Shown: piece by piece, positions 1-5,128 of the stretch
Layout: the number at the start of each line of letters is the position of its first letter
How positions within the stretch are numbered: position 1 is the stretch's first letter
Origin: Gammaproteobacteria bacterium
Lineage (GTDB): Bacteria; Pseudomonadota; Gammaproteobacteria; Xanthomonadales; Marinicellaceae
Direction: 5' to 3'
DNA: 5,128 nucleotides
Assembly: GCA_030426065.1 (NCBI GenBank)
Contig: JAUHZH010000188.1
Span: forward strand, 1-5,128
The notes under the pieces: generated by a model
Database searches by the model: none
What the model was told of the DNA's origin: nothing
What the model saw: only the letters and a program-made list of their open reading frames with translations
Program-made: the position numbers and the translations under genes

Positions 1-505
1 CTGGGTTATTGGAGGCCACTGCTTCCACCTGCTGCAACGGTGCGCAAGTCACTCCAAACTCTTGCTCAAATTCATGGATCACATGTTCAGGATCAGCGCC
101 CAAACGATCAACCTTGTTGATAAAAACCAATGTTGGGATGGACAGGTCACGCAAGGCCTGAAACACCGTCAGCGTTTGGCCCTGGACTCCTTCGACCGCA
201 CTCAAAACCAAAACGGCTGCGTCCAAAGCCAACAAGGCACGTTCGACTTCTGAACTGAAATCCACGTGGCCAGGTGTATCGATGATGTTGATTCTTTGAC
301 CTTGCCACTCGAAACTGGCCGTGGCCGCACGTACAGAAATGCCGCGTGCTTTTTCTACCGCCAAATGGTCCGTGGCAGAAGTGCCTTTGTCGACACTGCC
401 CACCAGACGCAAAGCACCTGCTCTAAACAGCATTTGTTCAGTCAATGTGGTTTTTCCAGCGTCCACGTGCGCCAGGATGCCGATGTTCAAAGGGATTGAA
501 TTCAT
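1..505 (-). CDS. TetM/EF-G-like translation factor GTPase, N-terminal part (partial)
   Basis: This is the first 168 residues of a translational GTPase that continues beyond the left edge. It opens MNSIPLNIGILAHVDAGKTT, which closely follows the start of TetM/TetO ribosomal protection proteins. Visible G motifs are G1 AHVDAGKT (12-19), switch I region EKARGIS (51-57), G3 DTPGH (76-80) and G4 NKVD (130-133). The segment GSVDKGT (36-42) is also typical of the TetM group rather than of ordinary EF-G. Switch I has Ser57 where classical EF-G and TetM have Thr (RGIT). Such proteins bind the ribosomal A site and hydrolyse GTP; TetM displaces tetracycline, but many chromosomal relatives have no shown resistance role. 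The start at 505 is supported by an AAGGTGG ribosome binding site about 5 bases upstream. The gene is divergent from the aminopeptidase. The family call is firm; a tetracycline-resistance role is not established, and domains II-V lie outside the window. Confidence 0.88.
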   Translation of the reverse strand, partial: MNSIPLNIGILAHVDAGKTTLTEQMLFRAGALRLVGSVDKGTSATDHLAVEKARGISVRAATASFEWQGQRINIIDTPGHVDFSSEVERALLALDAAVLVLSAVEGVQGQTLTVFQALRDLSIPTLVFINKVDRLGADPEHVIHEFEQEFGVTCAPLQQVEAVASNNP

Positions 506-622
506 GGCGCCACCTTACCACCGATTGGTTTCAGAATGAACCTCAACTGGAGCAAAACCAACCATTGGCCTACAGCATTTTCACGCCACATCTGCTACCC
601 TTGGGCGCTTTTCACATGTATC

Positions 623-627
623 GGAGG
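623..627 (+). promoter_or_regulatory. Ribosome binding site fixing the aminopeptidase start
   Basis: GGAGG lies four bases before ATG 632. The reading frame is open back to an ATG at 536, but the extra 32 residues are rich in His, Trp and Cys, look unlike a leader peptide, and lack a comparable ribosome binding site. Starting at 632 instead gives a protein that begins with a typical export signal. This site therefore decides the start. Confidence 0.8.
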
Positions 628-631
628 AATC

Positions 632-2170
632 ATGCGACTTTCATTGGTTTTTGTATTGGTCATGCTGTTCAACACAGCCACGTCAACTCAACCCACCAGC
701 CTCACATTCACAGACCAGCTGCCCGACAATGACTTGTTGGTTTTGGGTGTTTACCAAGAAGGTGAATTGGGCACACTCGGTCAGCAACTGGATGCCCAAG
801 GCGACATCAGCCACGCCATTCAAGCCACTGCTTTCGAAGGCAAAGCCAAAAGCAGCCAACTGATCCCTGCTCCCAAAGGCAGTGATTTCAAGCAAATTTT
901 GTTGATTGGCTTAGGCGAAAAGGAAGCCAAGCACAGTGACTTGGAATGGCAAAACATCGGCGGCCAAGCCATACAAGATGCGGTTGAAGCTTTTAAAAAA
1001 GCCCCTGTGTTTGCCTTTGACGTCAGCGATGCTGCTGTATTGGCCAACCTCGCCTACGGTGCCAAGTTGGGGAGTTACTATTTCGACAAATATTACACTG
1101 ACAGTGAACGCCACAAGCGTCAAAAAAACATCGTGATGTTCAGTGAGGGCGCTGATTCAACTTCTACGATTTACAACAGCACTTGGGAGCCAGTGGCCAA
1201 TGCCATTTACCTCACCCGCAACATCAGCAACGAGCCAGCCAACGTCATCTACCCACAAAGCTTTGTTGACACTTGGACAGGGCATTTCAAGGGCATGAAC
1301 AAAATCAAAATCAAAACCTATGACGAAAAAGACATGGTCAAAAAGGGCATGGGTGCGATTTACGGTGTCGGTAAAGGTTCTTCAAGACAACCCCGCATGA
1401 TGGTGGTTGAATACATGGGTGGTAAAAAAGGTGACGCGCCGGTCGTTGTGGTGGGTAAAGGCATCACCTTTGACACTGGCGGCATCAGTTTGAAAAACCC
1501 AAAAAACATGTGGAACATGAAATTCGACATGTCAGGTGCAGCGGCTGCCATGGGTACCTTGTACGCCTTGGCCGGGCAAAATGCGGAAGTGAACTTGGTG
1601 GCCATTGCTGCTTTGGCAGAAAACATGCCCTCAGCCACCGCCCAAAGACCGGGTGATGTGGTCACATCAATGTCAGGCAAAACCATCCAAATCCGTTCCA
1701 CAGACGCCGAAGGCCGTTTGGTGTTGGCTGATGCAATCCATTATGGTGACATCAAGTACGACCCTGCCTTGCTGATTGACTTGGCCACTTTAACGGGTTC
1801 TGTCGGACGTGCGTTGGGTAAAGACTTCAGCGGCATGTTCACTCGACATGATGATTTGGTGGCCGATTTCATTGATGCGGGCAAAAATTCTGGTGATGAA
1901 GTGTGGCAGCTGCCTTTGAATGACAACCACTTCAAAGCCATTGAGAATGACGTCGCCGATGTGATGAATTCAGGACCAGACGCGCCAGGTGCGAGTGCCG
2001 GTGCCGCTTTCATCGGTGCCTTTGTCCGTGAAGACACCCAATGGGTTCATTTTGACATCGCAGGGGTTGCCTGGGGCAGCAATGCACAGCCACACAATGC
2101 CTCACCAGGCGCTTCTGGATATGGCGTGCGTTTGTTGAATGACTACATCCTCAACAAGTACCTTAAGTGA
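632..2170 (+). CDS. Exported M17 family leucyl aminopeptidase
   Basis: A 512-residue metallo-aminopeptidase (E. coli PepA has 503) that removes N-terminal residues such as Leu from peptides using two divalent metal ions. Residues 1-18 form a short signal peptide: MRL, a hydrophobic stretch, then a possible ATS cleavage site. The protein is therefore probably periplasmic or secreted, unlike cytosolic PepA. An M17 N-terminal domain precedes the catalytic domain. Metal ligands line up with PepA in spacing: Lys276 and Asp281 in VGKGITFDTGG, Asp299 in KFDMSGA, and Asp358 and Glu360 in STDAEGRL. Catalytic Lys288 and Arg362 are also present, so the enzyme looks intact. The family signature NTDAEGRL reads STDAEGRL here (Ser356); that position is not a metal ligand. 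The gene stands alone, divergent from the TetM-like gene and followed by the separately promoted barrel gene. No terminator is obvious after the stop. I am sure of the family, fairly sure of export, and unsure of the natural substrate. Confidence 0.93.
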   Translation: MRLSLVFVLVMLFNTATSTQPTSLTFTDQLPDNDLLVLGVYQEGELGTLGQQLDAQGDISHAIQATAFEGKAKSSQLIPAPKGSDFKQILLIGLGEKEAKHSDLEWQNIGGQAIQDAVEAFKKAPVFAFDVSDAAVLANLAYGAKLGSYYFDKYYTDSERHKRQKNIVMFSEGADSTSTIYNSTWEPVANAIYLTRNISNEPANVIYPQSFVDTWTGHFKGMNKIKIKTYDEKDMVKKGMGAIYGVGKGSSRQPRMMVVEYMGGKKGDAPVVVVGKGITFDTGGISLKNPKNMWNMKFDMSGAAAAMGTLYALAGQNAEVNLVAIAALAENMPSATAQRPGDVVTSMSGKTIQIRSTDAEGRLVLADAIHYGDIKYDPALLIDLATLTGSVGRALGKDFSGMFTRHDDLVADFIDAGKNSGDEVWQLPLNDNHFKAIENDVADVMNSGPDAPGASAGAAFIGAFVREDTQWVHFDIAGVAWGSNAQPHNASPGASGYGVRLLNDYILNKYLK

Positions 2171-2227
2171 TCTTTTTAACATTCTTTTAAGACTATTTTA
2201 ATTGCTGTTAAAGTTACATTAATTCAG

Positions 2228-2255
2228 TTTCAATTCATGTTCACATCCATATAAT
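2228..2255 (+). promoter_or_regulatory. Predicted sigma-70 promoter of the barrel gene
   Basis: A perfect TATAAT -10 box occupies 2250-2255. The best -35 candidate is TTTCAA at 2228-2233 with a 16-base spacer, which is only a partial match. The 55 bases upstream are very AT-rich, as in UP-element-type promoters. Transcription would start near 2262, giving a 5' leader of about 66 bases before ATG 2328. The -10 is convincing; the -35 is weak. Confidence 0.55.
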
Positions 2256-2261
2256 CCCCAC

Positions 2262-2291
2262 CATTGGGCTCGCTTCATTGTGAGCCCAATG
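2262..2291 (+). promoter_or_regulatory. 10-bp stem-loop at the predicted 5' end of the barrel mRNA
   Basis: CATTGGGCTC (2262-2271) pairs perfectly with GAGCCCAATG (2282-2291) around a 10-base loop. No T-run follows, so it is a poor intrinsic terminator for the upstream aminopeptidase gene. It sits right at the start site predicted from the TATAAT box, followed by an A-rich, apparently unstructured stretch up to the ribosome binding site. This arrangement matches 5'-terminal stem-loops that protect long-lived mRNAs such as E. coli ompA. The stem is seen directly; the stabilising role is inference. Confidence 0.6.
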
Positions 2292-2327
2292 CATTTAAAC
2301 AAAACGCAACCATAGGGTAAGTACAAC

Positions 2328-2879
2328 ATGAATAAAAAAATCATTGCATTGGGGCTGTTGACAGCCTCATTGACCGCAGTGGCTCAAGACAGCCAAAGCG
2401 ACATCAGTCATTCTTTCTTCGAAGTGGGCTACGGCGTTGTTGATTTGGCGGGTGACCCAAACGCATGGCACATTGAAGCCAACGCTGAAATCACTGAACA
2501 CTTCACCATCGGTGGCGAATGGTGGCAATTAGAAAACGGTGGTGCTGAGTGGGATCATTATGAAGTCAATTTCGGTTACCACACAGGCGTGACTGACCGA
2601 ACCGACTTCTTCACCAAAGCCCATTACGGCCGTGAAGAATCAATCCGTGGTACAGACGTATATGGTTTGGCCCTCGGTACACGATCGGCTTTGAGTGATC
2701 ATTTCGAGTTGCACACAGAATTGAAATACAACGAAGTGGATCGCGCCACCAGGGGTTACTACATCGCTGAAGTCAAAGGTGTTTACAAATTCAACCAGAA
2801 CCAAGGTTTGAGTTTTGCTGTTCAAAGTTGGGATGGCGAAGGGACTGGTTTGGAAGTGGGCTACCGCTTCAACTTCTGA
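2328..2879 (+). CDS. Ax21-family-like outer-membrane beta-barrel protein
   Basis: A 183-residue precursor with a clear signal peptide (MNKKIIALGLLTASLTAVA, cleaved before QDS). The mature part alternates short amphipathic strands rich in Tyr, Phe and Trp with polar turns; I count eight to ten, for example FFEVGYGVVDL, FTIGGEWWQL, YEVNFGYHTG and YYIAEVKGVYKF. It ends GYRFNF, and the terminal Phe is the usual recognition signal for the BAM assembly machinery. The layout, including the GTRSAL strand and the late KFNQNQGL segment, resembles from memory the Ax21 family of Xanthomonadales, small OmpX-size barrels of uncertain function; early claims that Ax21 is a signalling peptide were retracted. 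A weak AGGG ribosome binding site lies 10 bases before the ATG. The gene has its own promoter, a leader hairpin and a terminator 20 bases after the stop, so it is probably monocistronic. The barrel call is firm; the Ax21 assignment is moderate. Confidence 0.82.
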   Translation: MNKKIIALGLLTASLTAVAQDSQSDISHSFFEVGYGVVDLAGDPNAWHIEANAEITEHFTIGGEWWQLENGGAEWDHYEVNFGYHTGVTDRTDFFTKAHYGREESIRGTDVYGLALGTRSALSDHFELHTELKYNEVDRATRGYYIAEVKGVYKFNQNQGLSFAVQSWDGEGTGLEVGYRFNF

Positions 2880-2899
2880 TTGCGCCTTGCCTACAGATC

Positions 2900-2927
2900 A
2901 AAAGGCGACCATGGTGTCGCCTTTTTT
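2900..2927. terminator. Bidirectional intrinsic terminator between convergent genes
   Basis: AAAAGGCGAC (2900-2909) pairs with GTCGCCTTTT (2916-2925) around the loop CATGGT, and the T-run extends to 2927 (six T). On the minus strand the same stem is followed by TTTT. It can end the barrel transcript from the left and the VOC-protein transcript from the right. Confidence 0.9.
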
Positions 2928-2936
2928 ATGAGCCAA

Positions 2937-3317
2937 TCATTGGGTCGAAAACAAGCCAATGGTGTTGCCTTCTGTGTCTTGGGCCAGGGCAATGAAACCG
3001 TATTCACCCACCGCCATTTTGCTTTGCAAGACCTGTCCACCATGCGCTGCGACACGACCGGATTCAGTGGCACAATCTTCACACTGAAAATAAACCAAGG
3101 TACCACCAGGTCCTGGCGGCATGCCTTCGGACTTAATCAAAGCACCTGATGCACCCATGGCTTCCATGTTCTGCGGAAACTGGTACATTTCAATCGGCGC
3201 ATCTGGCATCACCAATTCGCTGAGTTCAATTTGTAAGACGCCTTGGTAAAACGCCCTGGCCCTCGCCATGTCATTCACATATATTTCAAACCAGGCAATG
3301 GGGTTGATTTGGCTCAT
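2937..3317 (-). CDS. VOC (glyoxalase/bleomycin-resistance fold) family protein
   Basis: A 126-residue single-module-pair VOC protein, the usual size for the family. The first beta-alpha-beta unit reads WFEIYVNDMARARAFYQGVL. The second contains GGTLVYFQCEDC, then GEYGFIALAQDTEGNTIGL near the C-terminus. Glu11 (WFEIYV) and the late Glu in DTEGN occupy positions where VOC enzymes often hold metal ligands. Family members act as metal-dependent lyases, isomerases, dioxygenases or drug-binding proteins, and the substrate cannot be told from this sequence. No signal peptide is seen, so it is cytoplasmic. GAGGTGA directly before the ATG gives a strong ribosome binding site. The gene is convergent with the barrel gene, shares its terminator, and appears to be transcribed alone. 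Confidence 0.88.
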   Translation of the reverse strand: MSQINPIAWFEIYVNDMARARAFYQGVLQIELSELVMPDAPIEMYQFPQNMEAMGASGALIKSEGMPPGPGGTLVYFQCEDCATESGRVAAHGGQVLQSKMAVGEYGFIALAQDTEGNTIGLFSTQ

Positions 3318-3735
3318 GATTCACCTCAAAAGTAGAAAACAATGATTTTATCACAACCCCTCAGAGGCACAACTGCTTCTCAGGTTGACATGAAATCACA
3401 TTCCTAAACCTTCTCCGCATCGAACTCAAATCAATTTTAAATATGAGATTACGGCCCTCACGGTCAACGGCATTCCAGTGTCGCTTCTTGAACAAGTTCA
3501 AACCGCAACACTTTCATTGCCTGACCTTGAGGCTTGGATAGAATAACAGTGGTTGATTTTAGGCTCGTTTGTAATGACAGTTTTGGGTGGCGAGGAGTGA
3601 AGCGCGAGGTGAATTGCTTGCAAAATAGGGCGGTCGTTTCCGCATCCCTGCTCACACGACACACCTACATCCCTGTAAGCGACCTGGGCCGAGTGCAGTG
3701 TCCAGCCGCAGGGTTGCGAAACCAGTTCATCCCAT
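3318..3735. other. Intergenic tract with no supported gene
   Basis: About 420 bases lie between the VOC gene and the second terminator. The left part (to about 3470) is AT-rich and contains the possible VOC promoter. The right part (about 3470-3735) is more GC-balanced. It holds a dyad TTGAAC-AA-GTTCAA at 3488-3501 and a small hairpin, GGTT-GCGA-AACC, with a GNRA-type loop near 3713-3724. Open frames of 66-67 codons on both strands have no recognisable domain or good ribosome binding site. It could be a dispersed intergenic repeat, a decayed gene, or a small RNA ending at the terminator on its right; I cannot distinguish these. Confidence 0.5.
3345..3372 (-). promoter_or_regulatory. Possible promoter of the VOC gene
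   Basis: On the minus strand TTGTGC (3372-3367) is followed after 16 bases by TAAAAT (3350-3345), which is preceded by TGTGA. This would start transcription about 20 bases before the VOC start codon. The -10 is good and the -35 is only partial. Confidence 0.35.
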
Positions 3736-3762
3736 AAAAAAGGCCGCAGATGCGGCCTTTTT
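3736..3762. terminator. Bidirectional intrinsic terminator
   Basis: AAAAAGGCCGC (3737-3747) pairs with GCGGCCTTTTT (3752-3762) around the loop AGAT, an 11-bp stem. On the minus strand the GC stem is followed by six T, which suits the repeat-protein gene whose stop codon is at 3780-3782. On the plus strand it has five T, although no plus-strand gene is recognised immediately to its left. Confidence 0.9.
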
Positions 3763-3779
3763 CTAATGAATCCTTTCTA

Positions 3780-5128
3780 TCATTCCAGGTTCGACTTGAA
3801 TATAAAATCAGGCCTTAACAAGAAGTCATGACCCACCAAGTCCTCATTCCCTTGTATCACCACTGGAATGGCATCCAACGGGTCACAATTGTCGACAACA
3901 CAGTAGTCATTACCATACTTCACATCCAGCAATGCACCGTTGTTTGTCGTGGTCATGAAATAGGTGCCTGGTGGGAAACCAACGGTCATGTAAAAGCCAG
4001 AATTGTCTGTTTGGTAACTGCCAAAGAAATCACCTTGTGCATTAAAAACATTGACAGCAACGGCACCTGCTGGCAAACCATCTTCAAAGTTTTTCACCTG
4101 CCCGGCTATAGTGCCACCGGCATTCAAGCCAAAATTGTAAGAAGGCGCACCGAACCTAAAAGCACTGTTGGTGATGACAATGGGATCACCTGTGGTGACA
4201 TCACAGGTGGAACCAGGACAAGGCGTTCCGTCAAACAAGATGTCAATCCAACCGCCTGATTCAGTTTGATTCAACCCCATGAAGGGTAAGTTGGACCCAT
4301 TATTAGTTAAAGCGTAATACGTCCCTGGAGGCAGGCCTTGAACCGTGAAATTTCCTGAAGCATCGGTGGTGGCCCAATGGGCAAATTCACCCATGTCGTT
4401 ATACACCAGCACGTGCACATCAGGAATCGGGTCAGTGGAACCAATTTCAGTGATGGTTCCTGAGAAGTTATAGCCTGCAGACAAAGCAAAATCGATGCCT
4501 GTTCTTGTAGCCGCTGCCGCTTCCGCCGCTGGGTCTCTTGGATCCTGGCGTTCGTACGCGGAAACCGTGATGTTGCCTGCAGTCAAATCACAAGTCACAC
4601 CAGGACAATCTATAATGCTCAATGAATTCTCCATTGAACATCGAACCTGTGCGAGCCGAATAGGTGCCCGGAGGCAGTGCGCGCTGTGAAGTGTACGTGC
4701 CATCAGGATTGATGCCGGCACCGCCAGCCACGTTGCCGTCACTGTCGTAGAATTGAATGTAGTGGGTGGTGTTGGGTGTGTTGATGGGCAGGCCTGAAAG
4801 GGCATCGGTCACCGTACCGCTGATTTTCCCGCCGTAGTCCAATAAGAAGTTCACACCCAAGCGCTGTTCATTGGCTCCCAACACAACCGGTGTGCCGCCG
4901 GCACCTCGATCACAACCGCTCCAAGGACAGGCGATGTTTTCATACAGTTCCCTTTGGAAAAATTCTCGTCCCAGATCGCCACCTTGAACAAAATACATGC
5001 CGGGCAGCAAACCGCCCACTTTATAAGTACCATCAAATGAAGGGTCGTAATTGGTGCCGTTCATGAACATGTAGGCAATCACGCGGTTGGCATCGTTGAA
5101 CAGGTAGACCAATGCAAATTCTTCAAGC
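3780..5128 (-). pseudogene. Secreted modular repeat protein (carboxypeptidase-regulatory-like domains), frameshifted and partial
   Basis: The C-terminal ~450 codons of a larger protein entering from the right edge; no start is visible. It is built of repeated transthyretin-like modules of about 110-120 residues. Each has a G-x-I-x-G-x-V type opening (GGKISGTV, YNFSGTI, GGTIAGQV), a variable strand region, a PPGTY turn (LLPGMYF, LPPGTYS, LPPGTYY, FPPGTYF) and a C-x4-C-D motif. Such domains are common in large exported or surface proteins and are taken as structural; no enzyme domain is seen. The frame is broken near 4611: the upstream frame runs 5128 to the stop at 4588-4590, ending in a nonsense tail after FNGEFIEHY, while the homology resumes in another frame at DCPGVTCD. 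One surplus base (or two lost) restores it. The change is a true pseudogene, recent mutation or sequencing error. The protein ends DFIFKSNLE, followed by a terminator. Confidence 0.75.
3882..4929 (-). repeat. Four-copy C-x4-C-D motif marking tandem protein modules
   Basis: The motif occurs once per module: CPWSGCD (4909-4929), CPGVTCD (4587-4607), CPGSTCD (4200-4220) and CVVDNCD (3882-3902). Successive copies are about 107, 129 and 106 codons apart. Each lies after the PPGTY turn and just before the segment leading into the next module. Module boundaries are near 4833, 4475 and 4118. The two central copies are close at the protein level; the last keeps only the Cys and Asp. A disulfide within each motif is likely in an exported protein. 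Confidence 0.75.

Noticed and set aside
536..631. Upstream in-frame ATG giving a 544-residue aminopeptidase
   Set aside because: The 32 added residues lack a leader-like character and a good ribosome binding site; GGAGG directly precedes ATG 632, which opens a signal peptide.
506..631. Promoters in the divergent spacer between the TetM-like gene and the aminopeptidase gene
   Set aside because: Both genes need promoters here, but I found no -35/-10 pair on either strand good enough to report.
1360..2037. Long minus-strand open frames within the aminopeptidase gene
   Set aside because: They are antisense shadows of a gene with complete catalytic motifs and have composition typical of reverse-frame artefacts.
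3385..3390. Perfect TTGACA on the plus strand as a promoter for the intergenic tract
   Set aside because: No acceptable -10 box lies 16-18 bases downstream; the nearest candidate, TAAACC, is only 14 bases away and matches poorly.
3464..3737. Small open frames on both strands (3464-3664 minus, 3534-3737 plus)
   Set aside because: They overlap each other on opposite strands, have no recognisable motifs and no good ribosome binding site, and one overruns the terminator stem.
4605..4625. Programmed ribosomal frameshift in the repeat gene
   Set aside because: No slippery heptamer or following strong hairpin is visible at the junction, so mutation or sequence error is simpler.
4588..4805. Separate genes starting at 4805 (341 residues) and at a TTG at 5112 (174 residues) on the minus strand
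   Set aside because: The first about 60 residues of the 341-residue frame are out-of-frame sequence of the upstream module, and the 174-residue frame runs open to the window edge. Together they are one interrupted gene.

Overview
The window looks like chromosomal DNA of a Gram-negative bacterium, most likely a gammaproteobacterium. It holds an outer-membrane beta-barrel with a C-terminal Phe, an exported M17 aminopeptidase and a large secreted repeat protein. The barrel resembles the Ax21 family best known from Xanthomonadales, so I lean towards that order or a neighbour such as the Marinicella type. The taxonomic placement is inference. There are no rRNA or tRNA genes, CRISPR arrays, transposase genes or phage genes.

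Layout from left to right: (1) 1-505, minus strand: the N-terminal 168 residues of a translation-factor GTPase related to TetM/TetO and EF-G; the gene leaves the window on the left. (2) A 126-bp divergent spacer. (3) 632-2170, plus strand: a complete M17 leucyl aminopeptidase with an apparent signal peptide. The reading frame is open from 536, but a strong ribosome binding site selects ATG 632. (4) 2171-2327: an AT-rich spacer with a consensus -10 box and a 10-bp hairpin that starts almost exactly at the predicted transcript start. (5) 2328-2879, plus strand: a 183-residue Ax21-like outer-membrane protein. (6) A bidirectional terminator at 2900-2927. (7) 2937-3317, minus strand: a small VOC/glyoxalase-fold protein. 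(8) 3318-3735: about 420 bp with no gene I can support. (9) A second bidirectional terminator at 3736-3762. (10) 3780-5128, minus strand: the C-terminal part of a modular secreted protein made of transthyretin-like (carboxypeptidase-regulatory-like) repeats, each with a C-x4-C-D motif. Its reading frame is broken once, near 4611.

The genes do not form an operon or an obvious shared pathway: neighbours are mainly divergent or convergent and are separated by terminators. The common thread is cell-envelope or exported products (aminopeptidase, barrel, repeat protein). I do not see a convincing new multi-gene system. The points most worth following are the broken repeat gene, the hairpin at the start of the barrel mRNA, the TetM-like GTPase, and the unexplained 3318-3735 tract.
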